Part shown: piece by piece, positions 16,960 to 25,530 of the stretch
How positions within the stretch are numbered: the first letter of the stretch is position 1
How the letters are laid out: every line of letters begins with the position of its first letter
DNA from: Myxococcales bacterium
GTDB taxonomy: Bacteria > Myxococcota_A > Polyangia > Polyangiales > Ga0077539
Direction of reading: 5' to 3'
DNA length: 35,179 nucleotides
NCBI GenBank assembly: GCA_030652255.1
Contig: JAUSAZ010000221.1
Coordinates: 1-35,179 of the forward strand
Program-made: the position numbers and the translations under genes
The notes under the pieces: generated by a model
Database searches by the model: none
What the model was told of the DNA's origin: nothing
Seen by the model: the letters and a program-made list of their open reading frames with translations, nothing else

Positions 16960-19900
16960 CGGGGTCCTCCGAAGGGGGGCGTGCCGGGCATCGGGGGCAT
17001 CCCCGGCATCGGCGGGAATCCGCCCGAAGTGGGGTCGGGCGGAGGGGTCAACATCGCCGTGAGCTGCTCCCAGCGCTGCGCCGCGAGGAAGGCCTCGGCG
17101 GTCTGTCCGCGCTGCGTGGCCTGGGCGGTCACGAAGGTCATCTGCTGGCTCTGCACCCACGCGAGCTGCTCGGGCGTCATCCCGGGCATCACCATCGTCT
17201 GCATGAGCTTCTGCCACTGCTGGGTCGCGAGCAGCCGCTCGGGGGCCTGACCCATCTGCGCCGCCTGCGCCACCACCTGCTGCCAGAGCTGCCGCTGCGC
17301 GAACTCCACCGCGCTCACGCCCATCTGCGCGGCCTGCGCGGCGAGCATGGGCCACTGCTGCACCAGCGCGAAGGCGACCATCTCCATCGGCATCGCGAAG
17401 CCCGGGAAGGCGCCCATCGGAGAGGGCATCGCCGCGGGCATGGGGGCAGGCATCGTGGGCATCGCCGGCATGGCGGCGGGCATCCCGGGCATCATCGGCG
17501 CGGCGGGCGCCATGAAGGGCATCGCGGGCGCGGCGGGCGCCATGAAGGGCATCGCGGGTGCTGGCGCTGGCGCAGGCGGAGCCTCGACCACCGGGACGAA
17601 GACCTCGAACTGACTCGGGTCGTCCTGCGCGGGCGGGCCGAAGGGCCGGTACCATGGGATGCGCCGACCCTGGTCGTTGAGCCAGAGGTCGAGGCCGAGC
17701 ACGCCGTGGCGCTCGGGCGCGCGGTTCTTGAAGAAGCGGGCGGCGTCTTCGGTGCTGTGGTGCGCGCCGAGCAGGCCCAGCGCGACGGCGGCCTTGCGGT
17801 GCGACCCCTCGGTGGGGAGCACGTAGGAGATGTCGAAGGCGAGCCGCGGGTCGAGCAGGTGGAACTCCCCGTCGCCGATGTCCTGCGCGATGTCGGTCTC
17901 GCGCAGCAGCTCGAGGAGCCGCTCGTACACCCGGTGGGCCATCATCTGCTCGACGGTCTTCATGCCGTCGCGGACGATGTCGCCGAAGCCCCAGCCGTTG
18001 CCGAGCAGCACCAGGCAGAACTCCACCACGCGCTTCTGCTGCGGGCCCTTGTTGATCCCGAGGATCCACCGGCGCTGCGAGCCGGTGCCGGAGAGCGAGA
18101 AGAGGCGGTTGCGCGAGAGGTCGAGCGCGCCCTGCGCCGTGCGCCCGTGCTCCAGGCAGACGCCCGCGAGGCTGCGCGCCACGTACTCCACGATGTACCC
18201 GATGAAGACCCGCGCGCGGCGCTCGGCGGTGGACTTGCGCGCCTCGGCGATGACGTGCGGCGACTCCAGCAGCGCCTTGGCCGACGCGCTCTGGCGCACC
18301 GCGCTCGCGAGCCGGGTGTACGACCCGACGCCGGGCATCACGCAGGCCCCGCGGCGGTCGCCCTCGCCGGCGCCCACCAGCGAGCGGAGGTATACGCTGC
18401 CGCCGAAGAAGATCGACGAGCTGAATACGTGCGGATGTAAGCCGGCGTGGCCCTGGTGGTTGTTGCGCGCGAGGTTGTCGTCGACCAGCAGCTCCAGCGA
18501 GCCGCCGCCGAGGTCGAGGTACACGCGGAACATCTTGTCGGACGAGGCGTGCCCCGCGGCGGCCTGGGCCTCGTCGACGAGGGGCGTCGCGGGGAAGACG
18601 AAGTCCGCGCCGGTGAGCTGCTTCAAGCGCGTGCCGGCTTCGTCGGCGGCGAGGCGCAGCGTCTCCAGGTCGCCCTCGTCGAAGGCCAGCGGGAAGCTGT
18701 AGTTCACGTTGACCGTCTTGGGCGCGGCCTCCTCCTCGGAGAGCAGCGAGGCCGCGGTCATGAGCATCGCGCCTTCGAGGAAGCGCGACTGGAGCGCCTG
18801 CACGATCTCCCGGCGGGCGAGGGCGCTCTTGTCCTTCTCGACGGCGCGCAGCCACTTGAACTCGCTGACGGTGTGCTCGGACGAGACCGCGCTCGACGCG
18901 CCGCGCAAGGGGACGCCGAAGTCCTTGCCGAAGGAGAGGGCGTTGATGGCCGACTCGGAGGCGACGTCGGTCCATTTCCGCACGCAGCCGAGCTCGCTCG
19001 GGAGGAGGTCGTGGGAGGGGCCGGACCACTCGCCGCCGGGCCAGAGGTCGATGCCGCGGTGGATGGTGGGGGGACCGCCGTCGAGGAGGTTGAGGGTGGT
19101 GGAGCTGCGGTCGCGGCCGCGCTCGGGGGCTACGCACTGCAGGCTGCCGTCGCGGCGCTTCACCGCGATGACCGTGTTGGAGGTCCCGAAGTCCACGCCG
19201 AAGGACCACGTGTCGCTCGGCAGCGAGTCGCTCGGCGGGGGGAGCGGGAAGAGCCCGCCGCCCACGGCCTCGGCGCCGCCGCCCTGCGTGGCCTGCATGA
19301 ACTCCACGCTCACCCACGCGGGCCGCCCCTTGCGGGTGGCGCCGACGAAGCCCGTGGGCCCGCTCTCGCCCTCGCGGCCGACCTCCTGGTCGAGCGAGAC
19401 CACCTCGAGCTTCGTCTCGCTGGTGGGCCTGCCGTCGGCGTCGCTCGGCGGGACGAGCATCCGCGTACGCAGCATCCGCCCCTGGGCGAAGAGCGCCATG
19501 CCCTCCTCGGTGGCGGCCTGGATGCCCACCACGTAGTACCGCCACGCGTGGGTGGGGCGCTTGAGGTTGGGCCACACGCGCAGGGTGACGCCGCGGAAGG
19601 CCACCGCGTCGACGTCGCCCGCGTTGGGCGAGAAGGGGTTGGCCGGCAGCAGGTCGCACTCGTAGGTGGGCCACTCGGTCTGCTTCAGCCCGCGGAGGGG
19701 GAGCACGCACTGGTAGCGGGACTTGCCGCGCTCCTGGATGACCCGGCCGAAGAGGTGGGGCTTCTCGCGGGCGAGGCGCACCTGCGCCGGGTCGAGCGTG
19801 TCGAGGTACTCGGGCATCACCGGGAGCACCGGGATCTGCCGCTCGCCGCCGGACATGAACACCGGCACCGCGCGGAAGCAGATCTGCTCCTTGGCGAGCG

Positions 19901-20168
19901 ACTCGATCTCGCTCTCCACCCGGAGCTTGAGGCGCCCGACGGCGATGACGTTGGCCGGGCCCGCCACGCCCCCTTCGCGCCAGCGCACCCAGCGCCCGGA
20001 GTCCGCCCGCGGGAACACCCGCTCCAGCGCACGGATCTTCACCCGGTCGCTGCGGCAGATGGGGCAGTGCAGCTTGCGGGGCTCGGCGCCCTTGCGCGCG
20101 AAGAGCACCGTCATCTCCAGGCGGCTCAGGTCGAAGCCGCAGTGCTCGCAGTGATTCTCGTGCTCCAT
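16956..20168 (-). CDS. large zinc-ribbon / Hsp70-like ATPase with Met-Pro and helical-repeat tail
   Basis: The product is 1070 aa. The start at 20168 yields an N-terminal zinc ribbon with Cys7, Cys10, Cys35 and Cys38 (HCEHC...HCPIC). Residues ~60-300 form an unrecognised, probably beta-rich domain. An Hsp70/actin-type ATPase spans ~320-800: phosphate-1 FGVDFGTSNTVIAV (323-336) and phosphate-2 LDLGGGSLELLV (551-562). Residues ~865-925 are Met/Pro/Ala-rich. Residues ~930-1040 hold about four ~25-residue helical repeats (MLAAQAAQMG, VVAQAAQMG, FVTAQATQRG, each with Trp/Gln). The protein ends in a Pro/Gly/Met tail. It is far larger than DnaK and lacks a normal substrate-binding domain. It heads a six-gene operon. 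A TATCCT box lies at 20192-20187 but without a clear -35. A nucleotide-driven scaffold role is inference. Confidence 0.87.
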   Translation of the reverse strand: MEHENHCEHCGFDLSRLEMTVLFARKGAEPRKLHCPICRSDRVKIRALERVFPRADSGRWVRWREGGVAGPANVIAVGRLKLRVESEIESLAKEQICFRAVPVFMSGGERQIPVLPVMPEYLDTLDPAQVRLAREKPHLFGRVIQERGKSRYQCVLPLRGLKQTEWPTYECDLLPANPFSPNAGDVDAVAFRGVTLRVWPNLKRPTHAWRYYVVGIQAATEEGMALFAQGRMLRTRMLVPPSDADGRPTSETKLEVVSLDQEVGREGESGPTGFVGATRKGRPAWVSVEFMQATQGGGAEAVGGGLFPLPPPSDSLPSDTWSFGVDFGTSNTVIAVKRRDGSLQCVAPERGRDRSSTTLNLLDGGPPTIHRGIDLWPGGEWSGPSHDLLPSELGCVRKWTDVASESAINALSFGKDFGVPLRGASSAVSSEHTVSEFKWLRAVEKDKSALARREIVQALQSRFLEGAMLMTAASLLSEEEAAPKTVNVNYSFPLAFDEGDLETLRLAADEAGTRLKQLTGADFVFPATPLVDEAQAAAGHASSDKMFRVYLDLGGGSLELLVDDNLARNNHQGHAGLHPHVFSSSIFFGGSVYLRSLVGAGEGDRRGACVMPGVGSYTRLASAVRQSASAKALLESPHVIAEARKSTAERRARVFIGYIVEYVARSLAGVCLEHGRTAQGALDLSRNRLFSLSGTGSQRRWILGINKGPQQKRVVEFCLVLLGNGWGFGDIVRDGMKTVEQMMAHRVYERLLELLRETDIAQDIGDGEFHLLDPRLAFDISYVLPTEGSHRKAAVALGLLGAHHSTEDAARFFKNRAPERHGVLGLDLWLNDQGRRIPWYRPFGPPAQDDPSQFEVFVPVVEAPPAPAPAPAMPFMAPAAPAMPFMAPAAPMMPGMPAAMPAMPTMPAPMPAAMPSPMGAFPGFAMPMEMVAFALVQQWPMLAAQAAQMGVSAVEFAQRQLWQQVVAQAAQMGQAPERLLATQQWQKLMQTMVMPGMTPEQLAWVQSQQMTFVTAQATQRGQTAEAFLAAQRWEQLTAMLTPPPDPTSGGFPPMPGMPPMPGTPPFGGPR
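17497..17556. repeat. perfect 30-bp tandem duplication inside the large Hsp70-like gene
   Basis: Two identical 30-base units (17497-17526 and 17527-17556) encode two copies of the ten-residue unit MPFMAPAAPA in the Met/Pro-rich linker. Identity at DNA level suggests a recent duplication; it keeps the frame. Confidence 0.9.
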
Positions 20169-20291
20169 CCGTGCGCTCGGCGCGGAGGATAGCCGAGACC
20201 GTCCCCCCCGGGGGCCAGGGAATCGCCGCGCCGCGCCGTTGAGGGGATGGAGGGGCGAGTACCTGTCCACAGGAGACTCGAGGGCATGGCG

Positions 20292-20699
20292 GAGCACCCG
20301 CTCACGCCTGCGACCACCGGCCTCGCCCTCCGAGGGGAGCGCCCGCCCACGGCCCATGCGATGGGCCGTCACGCTCGCTGGGGGGCCCCGGGGTGCGCAT
20401 GCGGCGGGGCAGAAGAACCGCAAGGTTCGCAAGGGTCGCAAGGGAGCGACGGGCCGGGGCGGGCAGCCGCTCCAACCGACCCCTTCGTGTCGGAGTCCAG
20501 CATCGCTCCCGAAGGCCTCTCGCGACCCCGATACGTCGCCGGAGATCCCCCTTGCGACCCTTGCGACCCTTGCGGTTCGTCTTGTCCCGGACGCAGCCGC
20601 AGCGGTGCCCCCAACGAGCGCGGAGGCACATGGCGTGGACGTGGGTGGGGTCTCCCCTCGGAGGGCGAGGCCGGTGGTCGCAGGCGTGGGTGGGCGCTC
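20292..20699. repeat. large imperfect palindrome between thrB and the Hsp70 operon
   Basis: The two arms (about 20292-20445 and 20546-20699) are inverted copies around a ~100-base centre. A 37-base stretch is identical in inverse (20303-20339 and 20652-20688), and the inner ends carry inverted copies of a GGTCGCAAG-rich tract (20415-20444 and 20549-20578); the middle has diverged. No credible gene lies in 20169-20733. It may be a non-autonomous mobile element, two inverted copies of a dispersed repeat, or a terminator-like barrier between thrB and the Hsp70 operon, both on the minus strand. Confidence 0.75.
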
Positions 20700-20733
20700 C
20701 ACCCAAGCCCGTCAGAACAGCTGAGGCGAGGAG

Positions 20734-21633
20734 CTACCGCGAGACCATCGCGCCCCGGGAGTGCACCGCGAGGGAGCGCATCGTCACGGGCGTGCCGACG
20801 GCCTCGTAGGCCGCGCGCATCGCCGCCGACACCCGCTCGACGCGCGCCGGCTCGTCGCGCACGAGGGCGATGGACGACGACCCCGCGCCGGACAGGAAGG
20901 CCCCGATGGCGCCCGCGGCGTGGGCGGCCGCGATGGCCTCGGCGAGCCCCGGCAGGAGCGGCGCGCGGTAGGGCTGGTGGAAGGTGTCCTGGAAGGCCCA
21001 GGAGAGCGCGTCGGTGCGCCCGTCGCGCAGCGCGTGCGAGAGGAACACCGCGCGGCCGAGGCTCGCCGTCGCGGCCTTGTGATCGAGCGTGGCGGGCAGC
21101 GCGCCCCGGGACGCCTTCGTGGGGAACGCCCCCTCCGGCGACGCGACGACGGCGCGCACGTCGGCGAGGCCCGCGATGCACGCCGCGTGGACGTCGCGGT
21201 CGACCACCGCGCAGCAGAGCCCACCGAGGATGGCGGGCGCGGCGTTGTCGGGGTGGCCCTCGATGTCCGTGGCGGCGCGGAGCACGTCGAGCGGGTCGTG
21301 CGGGCGACCGGCGAGGGCGTCGGCGGCCATCACCCCGGCGACCACGGCGGCGGCGCTCGACCCGAGGCCCCGCCCGGTGGGGATGGCGCTGTGCAGCGCG
21401 GCGGTGAAGGGCGCGTCGGCGTAGCCCTGGGACGCGCGTCGGCGGGCGAGGGCGCGGAGGAAGAGGTCGTCGTCGTCGGAGACCGCAGCGAAGAGGGCGT
21501 CGCCGTGGCGGCTGACGGCGCGCTCCGCGGAGGGATGCACCTCGACGTGGAGGCAGAGGGCGAGCGCGAGCCCGAGGCTATCGAAGCCGGGGCCGAGGTT
21601 GCTGGTCGAGCAGGGGACGCAAATGCGGATCAT
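20734..21633 (-). CDS. thrB: homoserine kinase
   Basis: The product is 299 aa, normal for ThrB. It phosphorylates L-homoserine with ATP in the threonine pathway in the cytoplasm. GHMP-kinase features are clear: the N-terminal substrate strand VPCSTSNLGPGFDSLGLAL, the ATP-binding loop PTGRGLGSSAAA at 85-96, EGHPDNAAPAILGG in the middle, and the C-terminal glycine motif AFLSGAGSSSIAL. The ATG at 21633 is preceded by a TACAGT box only 10 bases upstream, so the message could be nearly leaderless. It is divergent from the AhpD-like gene. thrA and thrC are not in the window. Confidence 0.95.
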   Translation of the reverse strand: MIRICVPCSTSNLGPGFDSLGLALALCLHVEVHPSAERAVSRHGDALFAAVSDDDDLFLRALARRRASQGYADAPFTAALHSAIPTGRGLGSSAAAVVAGVMAADALAGRPHDPLDVLRAATDIEGHPDNAAPAILGGLCCAVVDRDVHAACIAGLADVRAVVASPEGAFPTKASRGALPATLDHKAATASLGRAVFLSHALRDGRTDALSWAFQDTFHQPYRAPLLPGLAEAIAAAHAAGAIGAFLSGAGSSSIALVRDEPARVERVSAAMRAAYEAVGTPVTMRSLAVHSRGAMVSR

Positions 21634-21702
21634 TGGCCCCGGACTGTACCGCCGGGCGAGGATCGCGGGACACCCGCAACGACGGAGCGACGCACCTCAC
21701 CG

Positions 21703-22035
21703 ATGGCGACCTATTTCGACGACGCAGACCTGGCGAAGTTCGGCAGCGTGGGCGAGCACGCGAAGGAGCACTGGAAGCGCTTCATGGCCTACTACGGCGG
21801 CGCCTTCGAGGAGGGCGCGCTGTCGAAGCGCGAGAAGCTCCTCATCGGCTTCGCCGTGGCCCAGGTGGAGCGCTGCCCCTACTGCATCGACAGCTTCACC
21901 CAGCAGTGCATGGAGGCCGGGATGACCATGGAGCACCTCACCGAGGCGCTGCACTGCGCGGCGTCGCTCCGCGCGGGCATCACCATGGCCCACGGCCTGG
22001 TGGCGAAGAACGTCGCGGAGAAGATCGGGATGTGA
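21703..22035 (+). CDS. AhpD-like protein, arsenosugar-associated peroxidase-like type
   Basis: The product is 110 aa, a single carboxymuconolactone decarboxylase/AhpD-like domain. The redox motif is ERCPYCID; helices around EKLLIGFAVAQVERC and MEHLTEALHCAASLRAG fit the family. AhpD proteins normally have a His after C-x-x-C (CPYCIDAH); here the corresponding residue is Phe (CPYCIDSF). From memory, the overall sequence (N-terminal DDADLAKFG, GGAFEEGALSKREK, late ALHCAASLRAGITMAHG) best resembles small proteins encoded with the radical-SAM arsenosugar enzyme ArsS, but no arsS is in the window. The ATG at 21703 is chosen over longer starts because GGAG lies 15 bases upstream and the family begins just there. 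It is convergent with addA, 12 bases apart. Confidence 0.82.
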   Translation: MATYFDDADLAKFGSVGEHAKEHWKRFMAYYGGAFEEGALSKREKLLIGFAVAQVERCPYCIDSFTQQCMEAGMTMEHLTEALHCAASLRAGITMAHGLVAKNVAEKIGM

Positions 22036-22047
22036 CCGCGGCGTCGC

Positions 22048-25000
22048 TCAGGCCCGGTCGGCCGCGGCAGCGCCCTCCCGCAGGTGGCGCTGCCCGGTGA
22101 GGCACTGGCCCTTCCATCCGCAGCGGGCGCAGTCCCGGGCGGGGCCGCGGTCGCCGCGCGCGATGCGGTCGGCGAGGTCGGCCAGCGACGCGTAGGTGGC
22201 GTCGGGGTCGAAGGGGTCGGTGAGCGTGAGCAGGGTGCCGGCCGCGGGGATGGCGAGGTGCCGGCCGAGCACCGGCGCGCCCGTGAGCCGGTGCAGCGCG
22301 AGGGCGTAGGCGTCGAGCTGCGGGCGGTAGTACCCGGCCCAGCGCGGGAGGTCGGCGCTGCGCAGGGGGTGGGTCTTGAGGTCGATGACGTGGAGGCCGC
22401 CGCCCACGCGCACCACGAGGTCGACGATGCCGTAGAGGGTGGTGCCGCGCAGGTCGAGCACGAAGGGGATCTCGCGCGCGGGCTCGGCCACGGCGCGCAG
22501 CGTGTTGACGCAGGCGCGCAGGCTCACGAGCGTGTCGACGATGAGCAGCGAGAGCGCCGCGCGGTGGTCGAGCTGGTCGTGCTGGGTGAGCACGGCGTCG
22601 GCGAGCTGCTCGTCGGTGGCGTCGTAGGCGCTGGGCGCGAGGAGGCTCGCGCGGCTCACCGCGGCGTGCACGAGGAGCCCGACGCGGGAGGGGGCGACGT
22701 GGTCGCGCTCGATGGCGAGGCGGGAGTTGTAGGCGTTGGGCACGCCGACGCGGAGCACCTCGGCGCCCTCGCTGCGGGCCATGAGGTGCAGGCCGTGGTG
22801 CACCCGCCCGAGGGTGAGCACCTCGGGGCAGTCGGCGACCTTGCAGAGGTCCGTCGGGGTGACCCGCGCGAGCCGCGGCGTGGTGGGCGTGCGGTCGGGA
22901 GCCCGGGTGGCGGGGACGCTCGGGTCGTCGACCAGCGCGCGCCAGGCGGCGAGGTCGAGGGGCGGCACCTCGTCGGCGCGGGCGGACGGCGCCCCGTCGC
23001 CGGCGGTGAAGACACGGACGGGGGTGTCGATCCACGAGGAGGAGGCGCCGTCGGGGTCGCCCGGGGGGAGGTCCGGGAGCGAGGGCGCGAGGGCGTCGCG
23101 GAGCAGGTAGCGGGTGCTGCTGGCCGCGGCGATGGGCCAGGTCACGAGGAGGTGGTCGCGCGCGCGGGTGACGCCGACGTAGAGCAGCCGGAGGGCCTCG
23201 CGCAGCTCCTCCTCGAGGTCGCCGAGGCGCTCGCGGAGGAGCGCGTCGACCGGCGGCATCCCGGTCTCGGGAATACATCGGACGGTAAAGCCTAGGAGCG
23301 CGTCGGACCGGAGCAGCGCGGCCGGGTCGGCGGGGCGCAGCACGTCGACGCGCGGCACCCGCACCTTGAGCTCGGCGTGCAGCAGGTCGACCAGCACCAC
23401 GGGGAACTCCAGGCCCTTGGCGCCGTGGAGGGTCATCAGCCGCACGGCGTCGACGTCGTCGTGGTGGGCGACGGGCTGCCGCGGGCCCTGGGCGGCGACG
23501 GCGTCGAGGTGAAGGAGGAGGTTCTCGAGGGTGGCGCCGGTCGCGCCGCCGAGCTCCAGGGCGTGGTCGCGGCGCCCGCCGAGCGCGTGGGCCTCGGCCA
23601 CCAGCCACGCGAGGTTGGCGCCGAGCTGCGCGGCCTGCGCGGCGTCGCAGCGCAGCGCGAGGCGCTCGCGGAAGGACACCCGCTCCAGCACCAGCTCGGT
23701 GGCCTCGCCGAGCGGGAGGGAGCGCAGCGCGTCGCGGCAGGCCCGCAGGTCGGCGTCGCAGCGGGCGAGGGCGCGGCGCTCGAAGTCCGTGAGCGGGATG
23801 CGCGCGGGGTCGCGGTCGGCGAGCTCCAGCGCGCGGCGCGGCGACCCGCTGACCCGCTCGACGGAGAGCGCGACCACGGTCTGCTGGCGCAGGCCGTAGA
23901 GCTCGGAGAGCAGCACCATGGCGCTGGCCGAGCGGTCGCGCGGGGAGGCCAGCATCGAGAGCCAGGCCCGGGCGAGGCGAAGCTCCAGGGTGTCGAAGAG
24001 CCCGTCGGCCTCCTGGAGCGCGGGGATGCCGCGGGCGCGCAGGGCGTCGCCCCACTGCGTGAGCTGGGCGCGCTGCCGACCGAGCACGGCGAAGTCCCCG
24101 GGGCGGGCGGGGCGCCAGGCGCGGGTCGCGCGGTCGAGCACGGGGAGCCCGGAGCGCAGGAGGTCGCGGATGCGGTCGGCGCCGAGGTCGATGCGCGGCC
24201 CGTGGCGGGTGCCCGAGGGGACGCGGAGTATCTCCACCGCGCCGTCGCTCGCGGGCGCCCCGGGGCGGGTGTAGTCGTTGTCGGCGGTGAGCGGGTCGAA
24301 GGGCACGCCGCGCTGCGGGAGCAGGCGGGAGAAGAGGGCGTTGGCGAAGCGCACCAGCTCCGGGCGGGAGCGGCGAGAGCGGTCGAGCACCTCCGGGGGC
24401 GCACCGGTCGCGGCGGCGTGGGAGAGGAGCGCGCTGAAGAGGGACGAGTCGGCGCCGCGGAAGCCGTAGATGGCCTGCTTCAGGTCGCCGACGTAGCAGA
24501 CCTCGGCGCCCGCCGCGCGCAGCACCTCGAAGACCCTGAACTGCAGCGGGCTGGTGTCCTGGAACTCGTCGACGATGACGTACGGAAGCTCTGCGGCGAC
24601 GGCGCGGGCGTAGCGGTCGTCGGGCTCGGTGAGCAGCGCGAGGGCGCGGCGCTGCATCTCCTCGAAGTCGAGGGCGCCGCGGCGCTGCTTCTCGTCGTGG
24701 TAGCGCCCCGCGGCGGCGGCCCCGAGGCGGTAGAGCCGCTGGACCGTGGCGTCGATGCGGCCGCGGGCGTTGGGATGCAACAGCGCCATGGCCTCGGCGG
24801 CGGGGAGCAGCGCCGGGAGTTCCTTGGAGAAGGTCTTGGTGGGCGCGGGCGCGCGCAGCAGGCGGATCGCGACGTCGAGCAGGTCGGGCGGAAGGCTTCG
24901 GCGCAGCAGCCGGAGCTCGCGGCGGACGCCGTCGTCGCCGACCCGGGGTTTGGCCCGCGCGTCGAGCCACTCGAAGGCCTCGTCGAGGGCTGCGCGGAAG

Positions 25001-25530
25001 GTCGCGTCGAGCGCCGGGCCGTCGATGGGCGGCGAGAAGGCGCTGGCGATCCACGCCGCGGCGGCGGGGGCCTCGCGGGCGAGGGCGGCGCCGTCCATGC
25101 CGACCGAGCGGGCCTTCTCGACCAGCGCGGCGATGACCATCGCGGCGTCCTCGTCGACCGCGCCGTCCTCGGCCCGCAGCGCGGCCTGCAGCGCGCGCTG
25201 GAAGAGGGCGCTGGCCTCGTCGGGCTCGAGCACCATGGGGTCCGGCGGGAGCTCGGCGGGGAGGGGAAACCTCCGGAGCAGGGTGAGGGCGAAGCGATGG
25301 ATGGTGCAGATGTTCGCCCGCTCGACGCGCGCCGCCTCGGCGCTGAGCCCGCGCGCCTGGAGCCCGGCGCGGATGCGGTCCTGCAGCTCGCTCGCGGCGG
25401 CCTCGGTGAAGGTCACGGCGGCGATGCGGTCGAGGCTCGACCCGGCCTCCACGCGCGCGACCACCTCCTGCACGATGCGCCAGGTCTTGCCGCTGCCGGC
25501 GCCCGCGGAGACCAGCCGCAGGGTGCTCAT
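22048..25530 (-). CDS. addA: AddA-like UvrD/RecB-type helicase-nuclease
   Basis: The product is 1160 aa. The start at 25530 gives MSTLRLVSAGAGSGKT, placing the Walker A at residues 9-16; it overlaps the addB stop in an ATGA. Superfamily 1A helicase motifs follow: AAVTFTEAAASELQDR (Ia), YVIVDEFQDTSPLQ (II), GDLKQAIYGFRGAD (III), LMTLHGAKGLEFPVVLVD (V) and LRLLYVGVTRARDHLL (VI). The C-terminal PD-(D/E)xK nuclease looks active: GLLVHAAV, GIVDLVV, VIDLKTHP (Asp1050, Lys1052) and YYRPQLDAYALAL. It ends with Cys1134, 1137 and 1143 in C-x2-C-x5-C; with an upstream Cys (VADCPEVL) these could hold a 4Fe-4S cluster, which in classic AddAB is on AddB. It resects double-strand breaks for RecA recombination. 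Confidence 0.92.
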   Translation of the reverse strand: MSTLRLVSAGAGSGKTWRIVQEVVARVEAGSSLDRIAAVTFTEAAASELQDRIRAGLQARGLSAEAARVERANICTIHRFALTLLRRFPLPAELPPDPMVLEPDEASALFQRALQAALRAEDGAVDEDAAMVIAALVEKARSVGMDGAALAREAPAAAAWIASAFSPPIDGPALDATFRAALDEAFEWLDARAKPRVGDDGVRRELRLLRRSLPPDLLDVAIRLLRAPAPTKTFSKELPALLPAAEAMALLHPNARGRIDATVQRLYRLGAAAAGRYHDEKQRRGALDFEEMQRRALALLTEPDDRYARAVAAELPYVIVDEFQDTSPLQFRVFEVLRAAGAEVCYVGDLKQAIYGFRGADSSLFSALLSHAAATGAPPEVLDRSRRSRPELVRFANALFSRLLPQRGVPFDPLTADNDYTRPGAPASDGAVEILRVPSGTRHGPRIDLGADRIRDLLRSGLPVLDRATRAWRPARPGDFAVLGRQRAQLTQWGDALRARGIPALQEADGLFDTLELRLARAWLSMLASPRDRSASAMVLLSELYGLRQQTVVALSVERVSGSPRRALELADRDPARIPLTDFERRALARCDADLRACRDALRSLPLGEATELVLERVSFRERLALRCDAAQAAQLGANLAWLVAEAHALGGRRDHALELGGATGATLENLLLHLDAVAAQGPRQPVAHHDDVDAVRLMTLHGAKGLEFPVVLVDLLHAELKVRVPRVDVLRPADPAALLRSDALLGFTVRCIPETGMPPVDALLRERLGDLEEELREALRLLYVGVTRARDHLLVTWPIAAASSTRYLLRDALAPSLPDLPPGDPDGASSSWIDTPVRVFTAGDGAPSARADEVPPLDLAAWRALVDDPSVPATRAPDRTPTTPRLARVTPTDLCKVADCPEVLTLGRVHHGLHLMARSEGAEVLRVGVPNAYNSRLAIERDHVAPSRVGLLVHAAVSRASLLAPSAYDATDEQLADAVLTQHDQLDHRAALSLLIVDTLVSLRACVNTLRAVAEPAREIPFVLDLRGTTLYGIVDLVVRVGGGLHVIDLKTHPLRSADLPRWAGYYRPQLDAYALALHRLTGAPVLGRHLAIPAAGTLLTLTDPFDPDATYASLADLADRIARGDRGPARDCARCGWKGQCLTGQRHLREGAAAADRA

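Noticed and set aside
16956..20168. Identity with the virulence-associated SrfB family of large Hsp70-like proteins
   Set aside because: Size and ATPase fold are similar, but the N-terminal zinc ribbon, the Met/Pro tail and the neighbours do not match what I recall of SrfABC loci, so the name is not used.
20169..20733. Small genes inside the palindrome region
   Set aside because: Open frames on both strands simply reflect the inverted repeat (Arg/Gly/Pro-rich), with no ribosome-binding site or family resemblance.
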